DNA of 64,000 nucleotides from Septoria linicola (Eukaryota > Ascomycota > Dothideomycetes > Mycosphaerellales > Mycosphaerellaceae): positions 3,348,001 to 3,412,000 of the forward strand of contig CP099418.1 of NCBI GenBank assembly GCA_024114885.1, written 5' to 3'. Shown piece after piece: positions 54,363-64,000 of the stretch; position 1 is the first letter of the stretch; each line of letters begins with the position of its first letter. The position numbers were made by a program, and so were the translations under genes. The notes under the pieces are model-generated. The model had not been told where the DNA came from. It searched no databases and was given only the letters and a program-made list of their open reading frames with translations.

Positions 54363-54905
54363 AGCTATAGATTCTTGTACTTGATAACGCGTCTCGATAC
54401 GATCTCTTTCGGTACACTATCTCATAATTACGACTTTCTTTGGCACGCCTGACGAGACGCCGAATATCGAGAAGGGGACCTGCGAGGCAGGTACTTCTTG
54501 CAAGCTCCATCACGCGATAGAGTGTGACCAGACGGCACGAAGGGTCATGTACGGCGTGTCGTGTCCATGGAAAACCTGCATGTCGAGGCCTCGTCTCGAT
54601 GCTCTAAAGGTGCATGTAGCACATGACAGCGGGTTCTGGAGATCTGGAGGCGGACGTGGAGTGGCTTCGTGTGTAAGACCTAGTCGTCTCCACTGTGCCT
54701 CGTCACGCTGAATTGTTCGCCCACGGATCACGGTGCCGTAGAGCATGCTGCTTCCTGGAGAGCGGAGTGATGTTGCGGATGAAACTTATGCAGTAAGTGC
54801 ACAACCTTTCTCGGCCGTGTCGTGTCGAGACACATATGTTAAGAAGCATTGAGACCAGCCGGCATAGATCACATCGATAGTGATATCACTATCATCGACC
54901 TCATC
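54363..54905. other. Intergenic between the two SDR paralogues
   Basis: 543 bp; contains the 18-bp palindrome at 54876-54893 just before the second SDR. Nothing else supported. Confidence 0.55.
54876..54893. promoter_or_regulatory. Perfect 18-bp palindrome before SDR 2
   Basis: GATAGTGATATCACTATC reads identically on both strands and ends 12 bp before the ATG at 54906. It carries GATA on each strand. Candidate binding site for a dimeric regulator, or an RNA hairpin in the leader. Confidence 0.6.
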
Positions 54906-56069
54906 ATGTCCGCAGCTCCAGAGAAGAAGATTAGTCTAGCCGGAAAGGTTATAGCCATCACAGGTGAATGAATTTCCATTGCTCGAGACAAACTGCTAAC
55001 TTCAGAAGGCGCCAATCGCGGTATAGGCTTAGGAGTCGCAGACTGCTGTCTTGCAAATGATGCTCAGGCTGTGTACTCGATCGACATAGGGCAGACTGGT
55101 GATGACTTCAAGCTGGTCTCTGAGCGATACCCTGGCAGGCTGCATGCTGTGTCGGCCGACGTCACCGACGAAGCCACTGTGACTGAAGCTGTGGACAAGA
55201 TCTTGGCCGAAGCTGGAAGCCTTCACGGATTTGTGTGCAATGCGGGTAGGACTAAGCACAAGCCTGCGCTTGATTTTACCACGGAGGAGATTGAGCAGCT
55301 CTGGAACATCAACGTAAGATCCACGACGAGTAGTGGGAGACAGCGTCCTCTGACAAGTGGTACAGCTCTTCGGCTCGTTCTATTGCGCACGCGTGGCTGC
55401 TCGGGCCTTCATCAAGCAGGGCACCAAGGGCTCCATTGTATTCACAGCTTCCATGGCAGCGCACCGGCCGAACAAGCGAGTGCCATCGGCTCCAGTGAGA
55501 AATATTCCGCACATCATATGGGCACAGCTGACCACGTTCTCTTGAACAGTATGGAGCCTCCAAAGCTGGGGTCAAGAACATGACACACACTCTTGTAAGT
55601 GGTTCCATCGTGCAGTCTCCTTCGCATGCGTGTACTAACAGGCTTCCAGGCCATGGAGTGGGCTCAGTATGGCATACGTAAGTCGCTGCGTACCAAGTCG
55701 ACGGTCAGACGTGTGTGCTAACATTACGCGCACGAAGGTGTGAACAGTGTCTCACCAGGACTTGTGAAGACCGCCATGACCTACGTGAGTGCTTGAAGAG
55801 CGACATATCTGCCGCTCAGTCCCGCTAATCTTCCTGGCAGTGGGTGGAACAGCAGCCAGACTGGGAGCAACAGCTCAAGTACTACGGCGGCATTCCACGC
55901 CTTGCAGAGATCGAAGAACTCGGGGGAGCCTACGTATACCTTTTGAGCGATGCGGCTAGCTACACGACGTCGATAGATATTCCAGTCAATGGCGTGATCG
56001 GAAGTAAGTGGCTTGTGGTTGCTTCCAGGTTTGGCAAGAACTTACTGACCACATGGGATAGTATGCTGA
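54906..56069 (+). CDS. Classical SDR, polyol dehydrogenase / sorbose-reductase-like (paralogue 2)
   Basis: Eight exons (54906-54963, 55009-55313, 55366-55494, 55550-55594, 55650-55677, 55738-55784, 55841-56003, 56062-56069) join in frame to 260 aa. Motifs: KVIAITGANRGIGLGVADCC, CNAGRTKHKPALDF, IVFTASMAAHRPN with catalytic Ser, YGASKAGVKNMTHTL with Tyr and Lys, VNSVSPGLVKTAMTYW, LGGAYVYLLSDAASYTT and a final VNGVIGIC. It is closely similar to the preceding gene but lacks its 45-residue lead. None of the seven introns matches either intron position of the paralogue. The first acceptor is a tandem site (CAGAAG at 55003-55008), which could insert one Glu before GANRG. The last exon is only 8 nt. 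Confidence 0.9.
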
Positions 56070-56192
56070 GATATCGTTCGCTTGGAGGCGGCAGTCATGC
56101 TCGTACAATACTTACGCAAGCTGGTGGCCATCATGGATCCTAGCAGAGTGGTAGTCCTGAATGTGCTGCTTGATCTTTTCTGTTGACAAGAA

Positions 56193-58595
56193 TCACCCCT
56201 CTCGTCCTTGCGGCTGCTTTGTCCATTCGACACGCAATTCCTCGGCGAGATCCGTGTTCACGGGCCAGCCAGTATGACCCTGATGGTCTTGTATGAGCTC
56301 AGCAAGGTACTGTCGCTTCATGTCGTCTGTGCAGTAAAGACCAGCGGCATATAGGCACTGCGTAGACATCAAGCGGGAAGCGTCATCCGTGAGCTTCATG
56401 GCAATTCCACCAATGGTGTCAATGCATTCTGTGATTATCTTGTCCCGCTGCAGATATTCCAGATATCCGCCAGCTGCAGGTTGGTGGATCAACAGCAGTA
56501 TGCGGGCCATGCAGAACATCTGCAATGATACACCTAACGCAGGCGGGTGAATCCAGATGGGACGAAAAGCGCGATTCGAAGGCCCTTCTTCACAGTTGTC
56601 AGCGTGTGATGCCGAGGCGAGGACTTTGCAGCAACTTACCAACGGGAAGAGGATTGAAGTGGATGCTGACACTGTTTCTCCACTCTTCAAGCATATTGAG
56701 CAATGTGTTAGCTCTCAGAATGCGGTTAGACAGCTCGCCCTCCCCGAGCTGCTTCTCCTCTCGAGAACTGTAGTTGACTGACTGCGCCAGGATGTACACA
56801 ACTCGCGATGCCATGTCCCAGATGTCCATCGCTTGATATGACTTGTGAAGCACGTTAGCGAGTTTCCTGCAAGAGACTGCTGGGCGATATCAATCATCGC
56901 CACGGCTCGACTGTCACTGACCTTGGTGGGCCTGAAAAAGCTGAAGCAACGCCGATTCTCGCGAAACGCAGCCCACACATCCTGCCTCAGCCATGCCCAC
57001 CAGACTGCTTGCTCCAGACCACCAGACTCGCCATTGATCTCGCGACTGCGTTGGATCCAGAATACACCTTTGAGGTGTCTCTCCCAGCCCTTACCTGCGC
57101 CATCGATCATCTCGTACATGCTCACAATGAGCACCGTGGCTAGAAGTTCGCGACTGTTCTTGTAAGTTGTGAATTGCATAGCAGTCTGCAGGTACTGCAG
57201 AGTCTCGTAATAGTACTGCACTGCGGCCGTACGGTCAACGTTGGCCTCTCCCGTACGCATTGGCTTGATTGATAGATGTCTTGCTCCTGTTGTATTGTAA
57301 GCTACTAATCCACGCGAAAGAAAGTGCCAGAAGGGAGACACTCACCCAGAGCCAGAAGGGCCTTCATCAATCCCTCATTGTGCAACGCAAGGCGCGGTAC
57401 GAAGCTGGAGAAGTGTTTCAGAGGATCAAACAGATCGATCCACAAACTTATGCCTTTCACAAAGCGCTGAAAGATGTCGAACTCATGGTCCTTGAGCTGT
57501 ATTGGCTGCATGGCCTGCCACTGCTGTCGCTCGTCTTCGGCACCACTGACTCCGTTTGTGGTGGACGAGAAAGCTGATATCTGTAGCAATTTCGATGGAT
57601 TCTGCGAGGCAAATGCTTCTAAGCCCAAGTAAGGTCGACTGCTAGAGCGTCGCGACTCCGACGTGGCGACGCTGTCTGGGTAGATTTCATGGCGACGTGC
57701 AAGCGCGGCGTCACTGAGGACTTCGAGAGAAGGTACGTCCAGAGATCCTGTAGCAGCATCGCCAGCCAGAAGACCAAACCATCTGAGAGGAGCAACCTCA
57801 GTTCCGTAGCCTATACGCGTCAGTCAAATGGTTCAGATGGCAATGGGGCACTGCATGAGTCAGGAGAATCAAGACGCGAAGAAAGAGATGAGTCGAGCGT
57901 ACCAGTCGAGTTGCTGTAGCTGCTCTGTGGACTCGTGATTTGCAGGTGATCATCTACAGGCGTTTGAGGCCACGGCTTGTTTGTGTGGCTCTCGAGTTGC
58001 TCTACCGGCAGATGATGTCTGTCTGACTCAGAAGTGATACTCGGCCTGGATGTTCGGTCCTGTGCTGGCGAAGATGCAGCCGCTGAAGCAGCATAATAGG
58101 GCTGATTCTCCGGGGGAGCATTGGCTCTGCCTGTGTCGAGCGGCGAAAGTGCAGCTCCATATACGCATGGCCTGTTGCCTTTGGCACAAGGACCACATTG
58201 AGGCTTCACCTCGTCGCATTTCATGTGTCTCTTCCTACATATCGAGCTGACCGAGCAATTAGCTGGTGCAAAATGTCACAAGTAACGTTCGTTGTGCTAT
58301 GCAAGGCGAAGCATGGGATTGCAGCGCGATGACCTGACGCCACGCGCGACGACCTGACGCCACGCGCGACCGTGATCATACGCGGTATAGACGATGTTTG
58401 CCAAATTCGCTGCGTCCAACTCAATGCACATACCATCCAGTCGTAGTCCTGAGGCCACGGCCACGAGACTTTCCTAATGGCGACGCGTCAGTGAGTGTTG
58501 AGTCTCGTAGAGCTCCTACTGTCTGACGAACGTGGCTTTCGCGTGGGACCAGGCGCTGCTGCGCCGGTGGCCGGCGGCTGTGTCTCCTGCTGCAT
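56193..58595 (-). CDS. Zn2Cys6 transcription factor of the cluster
   Basis: Seven exons (58520-58595, 58434-58473, 57903-58246, 57346-57810, 56922-57286, 56640-56841, 56193-56587) join to 628 aa. The zinc cluster spans an intron: TTTG-CSICRKRHMKCDEVKPQC then GPCAKGNRPC, the full Cys6 pattern, preceded by basic RKSRGRGLR. A Ser/Pro-rich linker follows, then the fungal regulatory middle domain: LHNEGLMKALLALGARHLSI, TVLIVSMYEMIDG, WERHLKGVFWIQRS, WAWLRQDVWAAFRENR, SRVVYILAQSVNY. The 56842-56921 intron ends at CACAAG after GCTAAC; earlier AGs break the frame. Earlier in-frame ATGs at 58736 and 58709 could lengthen the N-terminus. The intron at 58247-58433 is the longest in the gene and holds a 20-bp tandem duplication. 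Likely local regulator of the flanking dehydrogenases. Confidence 0.88.
58331..58370. repeat. Exact 20-bp tandem duplication inside a transcription-factor intron
   Basis: GACCTGACGCCACGCGCGAC occurs twice without spacing (58331-58350, 58351-58370), within the 187-nt intron that splits the zinc-cluster codons. A partial third copy (GATGACCTGACGC context) is not present beyond these two. Confidence 0.9.
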
Positions 58596-58869
58596 GTTGC
58601 GCGGAAAGCTTTGAGCAACGGCGCGCGTCCGCGACACGATGGTCGCACAGGAACTCGTGGCGAGGTTGGTTTGGAAGAAGAATGCGGAGAGTGGAGCAAT
58701 CTGAGACATCGCGTGGAGCGAAGCGGAGGGCGGCATTACCTAAGCCATTTCCTCGAGAACAGACTACACAAGTAACCAAGCAAGCACGGAAAGACACGGG
58801 CATGTGAAGCATTGAGGCAAACAGTAGCAATACTAGAGCCCAGAAAGTTACTTGCTCAAGTCTATTCAA

Positions 58870-59910
58870 CTACGCTTTGCCGGCAGAGCCCACCTTAGAC
58901 ATCCAGAGTTCAGTCAATGAAACCACTTTCTGCACGCTTTCCTCCATCAACTTCGTTATAGGAGTTGTCGCTGCTGCTGATTGGATGTAGTCGTTGTAAT
59001 CGTCTAGAACCAACTTGTTCACGTTGATCTTGGAGACGCCACTCTGGATGCAAGCTTTCATTATATCTTCTGGAAATCCATTCGTGCCATCTGCAAACGT
59101 GTTAGGATAGAAGCCTCGTTCCCTTCTTGTGGCCTGGGTGTGAGCTCAGCGCATAGTACTTACGGAGCACGACTCGAACATCTCTCTGCTTGCAATGCTC
59201 TGCAATTGACTGGAGTCTATCATACTCCAGTACAGGACCACGCTTGCCATACTCTCCATGAACGTTGCCCACGGCAGGTGCTAAGAAATCAACCCCAGTA
59301 GCAATGAAACCGGCCACTTCATCAGGTGTAGTGAGCACCCCACTGAGGTCGGCTGTGTCTGCAATACCATCCTCACCACCTTCAATGCGGCCGGGTTCGG
59401 CTTCTGTAGAAATTCCTCTCTCGTGACAGTATGTAACAAGCTCCTTCTGTACACCTGTCAGTATGCCTTGCAATCGGCTTAGTCATGAGGCCTACTGTCA
59501 ATGCTAGATTCTCTTCCTTCTCATAGTGCGACATGTCCACCATGATAGAATCAAACGGAAGCTTGTCAGCAGCATGACGAACCATTTGCTGGTCTTGGCA
59601 GTGGTCCAGATGTACGGCTATAGGGACTGTTGCAGCATCTGCTGCGAGAGCTGCTGCCTTGATCAATAGTCCGTTGCTGAAAGTGATTGCCCATGGAAAG
59701 AATTGCAGTATCAATGGGGAGCGTGCATTCTCCGCAGCTTTGACCAGTCCAAGGATCTGCTCGATGCTGTATCTGTTGGGCTTTTAGTGAAGCTCGAACG
59801 TTGGATCACCTTACTGACGCGATGGCTGCAATGACTCCATATCCTTCGTTTTCAGCCTTTGACAGGATTTGAACAGTCTTGTTACTCGATAGCAGTTTCG
59901 CTGACGGCAT
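58870..59910 (-). CDS. Class II ketose-bisphosphate aldolase (Fba/GatY-like)
   Basis: Zinc enzyme that cleaves a ketose-1-phosphate or bisphosphate to triose products. Four exons (59819-59910, 59496-59772, 59164-59446, 58870-59090) join to 290 aa, the size of the tagatose/fructose-bisphosphate aldolase subgroup rather than the longer yeast Fba1. Zinc and phosphate-site motifs: VHLDHC with the first His, SIMVDMSHYEKEENL, EAEPGRIEGGEDG, AVGNVHGEYG with the second His, and LHGTNGFPED with the third (family usually HGGSG). ISKINVN-type segment VSKINVNKLVL also conserved. Start MPSAKLLSSNKTVQIL matches the family. It diverges from the kinase gene across 768 bp, implying joint control. The actual ketose substrate is unknown. 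Confidence 0.9.
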
Positions 59911-60678
59911 GATCTTCGCTGACAATGCTACAGCCAGGTATTCTTGGATTCGCTCGAGAAAAGGGCACTTTCTGTGCGTCAATGCGCGGCAACAGTCGCC
60001 TGACGAGAGCAGGCAGTTAGCGATGTTGGCGTGTAAACACTTCCACCTTTTCGACCAATTCTCAAGCGCACGAGGTCGCGTGTAGAGGCAGGGCTATTTG
60101 GACAACTAGACCCGGCACGAGCGAAATCAGCTCGTGTGAAACGATATCTCGTCCATACTATACGCGTTGTTGACAGCGGTCATGATCTCTGCGAGGTCGA
60201 GCGCCCCCGAGACGGAGGGCAAGTGCGTGCCGATGAAACGAACTCGGTCAAACGTGCGGTCTAGCCCCCGTAACGAGGTCAGCTGAACGACACAGCACAG
60301 TCATGTCCAGTGTCGCGGGCACCGGCGTCTGTGGGCAGTTGCAGACTTCGACACTGGTGCGGGACTGAAAATATCAAGGTGGAAAGTCCACGCCTTGGGC
60401 TTGATTAGGAGAGCCCGTGCATGCGTGTGCCGGATGCCCGCTTCTGGATGAGCCGTGCCAGCGTTTTGTGGTGCGACCTTCCCCTCAGCAACTCCTCTGC
60501 GCCGCATGATCTGCTCCTCGACCATGGCATCGGCCTCTGACGCAGGCCCATACAGCCCGTCGGCTGATTCCAACAGCTATGGTGGGGCTTGGCTGGATGG
60601 CTACGATCTGTAGGGCATTGGCATTGGCTGTCTCTGTAGTAGTAGGTGTCTGTCGGTCTCATTGACAATCTAACAAAC
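59911..60678. promoter_or_regulatory. Divergent control region, aldolase and DHA-type kinase
   Basis: 768 bp between divergent start codons of two functionally linked genes. Contains the inverted repeat at 60116-60136 and a CGG-N9-CGG pair near 60245-60262, both plausible Zn2Cys6 targets. No exons supported. Confidence 0.55.
60116..60136. promoter_or_regulatory. Inverted repeat CACGAGC-N7-GCTCGTG
   Basis: Perfect 7-bp arms with a 7-bp spacer, in the shared promoter of aldolase and kinase, 206 bp from the aldolase start. Candidate operator for a dimeric regulator. Confidence 0.55.
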
Positions 60679-62676
60679 ATGACTACGAAACACTTCTTTC
60701 CACAGACCGAAGGCGTCGTTGTCCAGGGGCTCGAGTCCCTGGTCGCCAGGAACAACCATCTCGCGCTCGATGCGCCCCATAAAGTCGTCTACTCGAAGAC
60801 ATATGCACCGAGCAAAGTGACAGTCATCTCAGGAGGTGGCAGTGGACACGAGCCAGCATGGTCGGGCTATGTAGGCAGTGGCATGCTGTCGGCAGCTGTC
60901 AACGGTGAGGTCTTTGCTAGCCCATCGACCAAGCAGATTATGGCTGCTATCAAGCATGTCCCATCTGACGCTGGCATAATCTTGTGCATCACCAATTACA
61001 CAGGAGACAACCTCCACTTCGGACTAGCGAGGGAAAAGGCGGCAGGCATGGGTTACAAGATTGGTGTACTTCGGATGACCGACGATGTCGCTTTGGGCAG
61101 GAAGCAGACCGAGAACTTGGGCCGCCGGGGTCTGGCAGCCAATATGTGGGTGTTGAAGCTCTGTGGAAGCGCTGCAGAGGCTGGGTACAGCTTTGAGCAA
61201 TGTCAGTGGAGAAGTGATAATACTGAGCATGATGCGGAGTGCTGAATACTCGTGATTCGCAGGCATGAAAATCGGTTATGCTGTCAATGCGAACGCAGTC
61301 ACTGTAGGTTCTTCGTTGGACCACTGCCACATACCAGGAAGGGAACACCACCGATCGATACCTGGAGATGTGGTTGTACTGGGCATGGTAAGTACACGAT
61401 TGTAATTACAAACTCATGAGCCTGGCTGAATAGGTCTTAGGGCATACACAATGAGCCTGGCCTGCACGAGATCTCACCAATGCCAAAGGTCGAAGATCTA
61501 GTTGTGGATATGCTGAAGTACTGCCTAGATCCAAGCGACACCGATCGAGCTTTTGTCGAATTCAAGCCGGACGATGTGGTTCTGCTGCTGATCAACAACT
61601 TTGGTGGTAAGCTGTCACAGTGACGTGATTGAGGTTTTATCGGCTTACGAGCGACAGGAATGTCGAACTTCGAACTCGAAGCATTGACCACAGTTACGCG
61701 TAAAGTGCTAGAAAGAGACTGGAAGATTGTTCCAGCGCGAATTTATGCGCAGCCGTTTGAGACGTCGTTGAACGCTCCTGGCTGGTCCATCAGTCTCCTC
61801 AACGTGTCGGGCATTGAGCGAGACACCAAGACTTCGATCTACACATTGCTTCACCTACTCGACTCAGATACAGAAGCTCCGGCTTGGCCGAAGAATGGAT
61901 ACAAACATATAATTGAGTCGCGGGAGAAGGCCAAGATTGCAGAAGCGGCCGCCGAACTGGATTTATCGCAAAAAGGACCACAGGTGGATGCTACGCTGCT
62001 AGAACACTCGCTCCGAAGTGCCTGCGATGCTGCTATCAAAGCAGAGCCTGACATCACGAAGTGGGACGTCCAAATGGGAGATGGCGATTGTGGTGAAGCA
62101 GTTGTGGGAATGTGTCAAGGAGTTCTGCGCAAGCTGGATGAAGGTCTCGCTAAGCAGGGTTCGCTGTTCTATATTCTCGACCAGGTGGGAGAGGCAGTCG
62201 AGAAGATAGGCGGTACACTTGGTGCCATTATCAGCATCATTCTTGCCTCTTTCACGACTGGTCTGCGGCAAGATTATGCGCAGGACGAGAGTGGATTCGT
62301 ATTTGATGGCAAGACCGCGGGGAAGGCCGCCGGAGAAGCTTTGCGGAATCTACAATCGTACACGCCTGCGAGACAAGGCGGCCGGACCGTCATGGACACG
62401 CTGATTCCGTTCTGCGAATCACTAGAGAAGGATGCTAATCTACGATCGGCTGTGGAAGCGGCTGAGGCTGGGGCTGACAGCACGTCGAGCATGAAAGCCA
62501 AATTTGGCAGAGGTGAGCATTGCTACAAGGCTAGGACCAAGATTACACAAGGCTGACTTTTGGTAGCGACCTATGTAGGCGAGCAGGCAGAAGGCCAGCA
62601 GGACACGCCGCCAGATCCGGGAGCCAAGGCAGCGGCATATTTCCTTCGTGGATTGCTCGATGGGATGAAGAAGTGA
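60679..62676 (+). CDS. DAK: Dihydroxyacetone-kinase family (DhaK-DhaL) ATP-dependent ketose kinase
   Basis: Phosphorylates dihydroxyacetone or a related short ketose such as erythrulose. Five exons (60679-61201, 61263-61387, 61441-61606, 61658-62512, 62567-62676) join to 592 aa. DhaK domain: ISGGGSGHEPAWSGYVGSGM, CITNYTGDNLHFGLA, the covalent substrate-binding His in SSLDHCHIPG, and GIHNEPGLHE. DhaL (ATP) domain: DVQMGDGDCGEAVVGM with the Asp cluster that binds magnesium, GGTLGAIISIILASF, and RQGGRTVMDTLIPF. Both domains are complete and in yeast order. The start at 60679 gives MTTKHFFPQ, the usual short lead. Another ATG-less frame upstream is not conserved. Linked to the aldolase and dehydrogenases, it likely supplies the phosphorylation step of the cluster. 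Confidence 0.94.
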
Positions 62677-63250
62677 TGAGTTCGCTTTTTCTGTTGCAAT
62701 GAGATTCGTCAGGTCTTCTCATTCCGCAATTGGCAGTGGCAGCAGACAGCGCTGAGCTGGCTGTGATCTAGTCAGCGTCCCAGTGAGGCTGAGCTTCTGC
62801 AGTTTCACAGCAAGATCTACTCGACCGCTCTCGAAGAGGAATGCATGAGCAAGCGTATAGTATCAACAGCAGCTGCGAAGCAAAGAGTGCAATTATCTGC
62901 CAAATGTAGATGGCATATGTTCCGCATGCCTGGCTCGCATCGCATTGCAATTCTTATCAGCACGCCCGTGATCATGAAATAAACGAGAATGAATGATATG
63001 GCTTAGCAATTCCGGCTGTGGTAGAGCAGTCGGCAAACCTTCAGCCTGGGAATAAAAAGTCCGGCTCGATTACAGCCGGGCGTACAGCCCACAAGGTGAA
63101 CGCTCCCCGCGCATGAACGCATTGCGGGGTCTCTCTGAGAGGAGTTGGCCTCCAATCCTATAAGACTACTGAAGCACCTCACGTTAGACGCGACTGCACT
63201 TACATAGCATCTTTGACTCTCGAACAAACAACCGAACAATTATCGAAGAC
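62677..63250. other. Intergenic, kinase to SDR 3
   Basis: 574 bp. Includes a short GC-rich inverted repeat near 63050-63075 (CCGGCT/AGCCGG) of unknown meaning. No other feature supported. Confidence 0.45.
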
Positions 63251-64000
63251 ATGCCTGGACGTCTGGAAGGAAAGGTGGCGATTGTGACTGGAGGCGGAGG
63301 TGGATTCGGAAAAGGCATTGCGCAGAAGTTTGTGGAAGAAGGCGCCAAAGTGGTCATTGCAGATTTTGTGGAAGACGTTGGCCAGAAGTCAGCGAATGAG
63401 TTGAAGTGCGAGTTTCTGCGAACGGATGTAACGAAGAAAGCGGATTGGGAAGCACTGAGGGATTTCTGTGACAAGAAGTTTGGCAAGATTGACGCTGTCA
63501 TAAACAATGCTGGAACCACTTATGTTAACAAGGTAAGTTTACAAGAGCCAGGGCAGTGTGCAACTGAATTGCTGACCCGCTTCAGCCCACCGGCGAGGTG
63601 ACCGACGAGGACTTTGACAAGGTCTTCGCAGTCAATGTCAAGGCGATATATCTTTCGACAAACGTGCTTGTGCCCTATATCCAGAAGCAAGGCACGGGCG
63701 GATCATTCGTGACGATTGCTTCGACAGCTGGAATTCGTCCTCGCGGTGGCCTGACGTGGTATAATGCATCCAAGGCCGCAGTGATCAACGCATCGAAGAG
63801 TATGGCTGTAGAATATGCCAAAGACAACATCCGATTCAACACAGCATGTCCTGTTGTGGGTCTCGGCACAGGATTGTAAGTGCTGCTCTTCAACTCATCG
63901 ATCTGTAAATGGACGCTGACAAAGACAGAACGAATTCCTTCTTGGGCAAGCCAGAGAACCAAGCCACTTTCATGGCGACAATTCCTTTGGGTCGTGGTAG
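63251..64000 (+). CDS. Classical SDR (FabG-like), 3' partial (third dehydrogenase)
   Basis: Runs off the right edge. Exons 63251-63532, 63586-63875 and 63929-64000+ are in frame. Motifs: VAIVTGGGGGFGKGIAQKF (nucleotide binding), ADF after the second strand suggesting NAD preference, INNAGTTYVNK, catalytic Ser in VTIASTAG, and Tyr/Lys in WYNASKAAVINASK. PLGRG at the end is the usual start of the last conserved helix. It belongs to the broad FabG/levodione-reductase/glucose-dehydrogenase-like set and is not a close paralogue of the two SDRs at 53-56 kb. Substrate unknown; position next to the kinase suggests membership of the same cluster. Confidence 0.88.

Noticed and set aside
56842..56921. 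Apparent frameshift in the Zn2Cys6 regulator after FFRPTK
   Set aside because: Choosing the acceptor CACAAG after the GCTAAC branch point restores FFRPTK-SYQAMDIWDMASR in frame.
58596..58869. Separate small gene between regulator and aldolase
   Set aside because: Open frames here are explained as possible N-terminal extension of the regulator or by GC-rich composition; no independent support.
63005..63085. tRNA-like sequence (GTGGTAGAGCAGTCGGC ... CCGGCTCGATTACAGCCGG)
   Set aside because: No acceptor stem, no proper anticodon arm and no TTCRA T-loop; only a chance hairpin.
1..64000. Transposons, repeat-induced point mutation tracts or an AT-rich isochore
   Set aside because: No transposase or reverse transcriptase motifs, terminal repeats or long TpA-rich blocks were seen by eye; a repeat search was not possible.

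Overview
The window reads as nuclear DNA of a filamentous ascomycete, most likely a Dothideomycete. The genes are close-packed and monocistronic on both strands. Introns are mostly 45-65 nt, with GT..AG ends and CTAAC/CTGAC-type branch points. The gene families (GH64 glucanase, cutinase, UstYa-type oxidase, KGG stress protein, Zn2Cys6 regulator, Afi1/MesA polarity protein) are those of filamentous fungi. No rRNA, tRNA, CRISPR or intact transposon was found. The class assignment is an inference from gene content and intron style; no phylogeny was run. Gene models were built by hand by joining exons in frame to restore conserved family sequence.

Layout, left part (1-33 kb): a partial mitochondrial-type sirtuin; a degenerate EF-hand protein; the DENN-like polarity protein Afi1; the repair nuclease Rad2/XPG; methylthioadenosine phosphorylase; a UstYa-family oxidase; a GH64 beta-1,3-glucanase without signal peptide; the MICOS subunit Mic19 divergent from a Naa50-like acetyltransferase; a 1.8-kb stretch without genes; a secreted propeller-like protein; a MARVEL membrane protein; a 2-Cys peroxiredoxin interrupted by one in-frame TGA; a WHIM/PHD chromatin protein; a ferroportin; a Dcg1-type racemase; and a small KGG stress protein.

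Middle (31.9-49 kb): the spliceosome genes PRP31 and CLF1 diverge from a 294-bp promoter. They are followed by a decayed gene (two frame shifts, two nonsense codons), a cutinase, a Gre2-like reductase, a DUF2293 protein, a Cus2/HTATSF1 splicing factor, a PAF-acetylhydrolase-like esterase and an ammonium transporter.

Right part (50.5-64 kb): an apparent catabolic cluster. It holds an ACS-family MFS permease, two tandem paralogous dehydrogenases (SDR), a Zn2Cys6 regulator, a class II ketose-bisphosphate aldolase divergent from a dihydroxyacetone-type kinase, and a third SDR running off the end. Together they could import a polyol or sugar acid, oxidise it to a ketose, phosphorylate it and cleave it to trioses; the substrate cannot be read from sequence. 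Two introns of the permease gene are about three times the usual length and share sequence with each other, as introner-like elements do. The two SDR paralogues share no intron position, a perfect 18-bp palindrome lies just before the second SDR, and an inverted repeat lies between aldolase and kinase.
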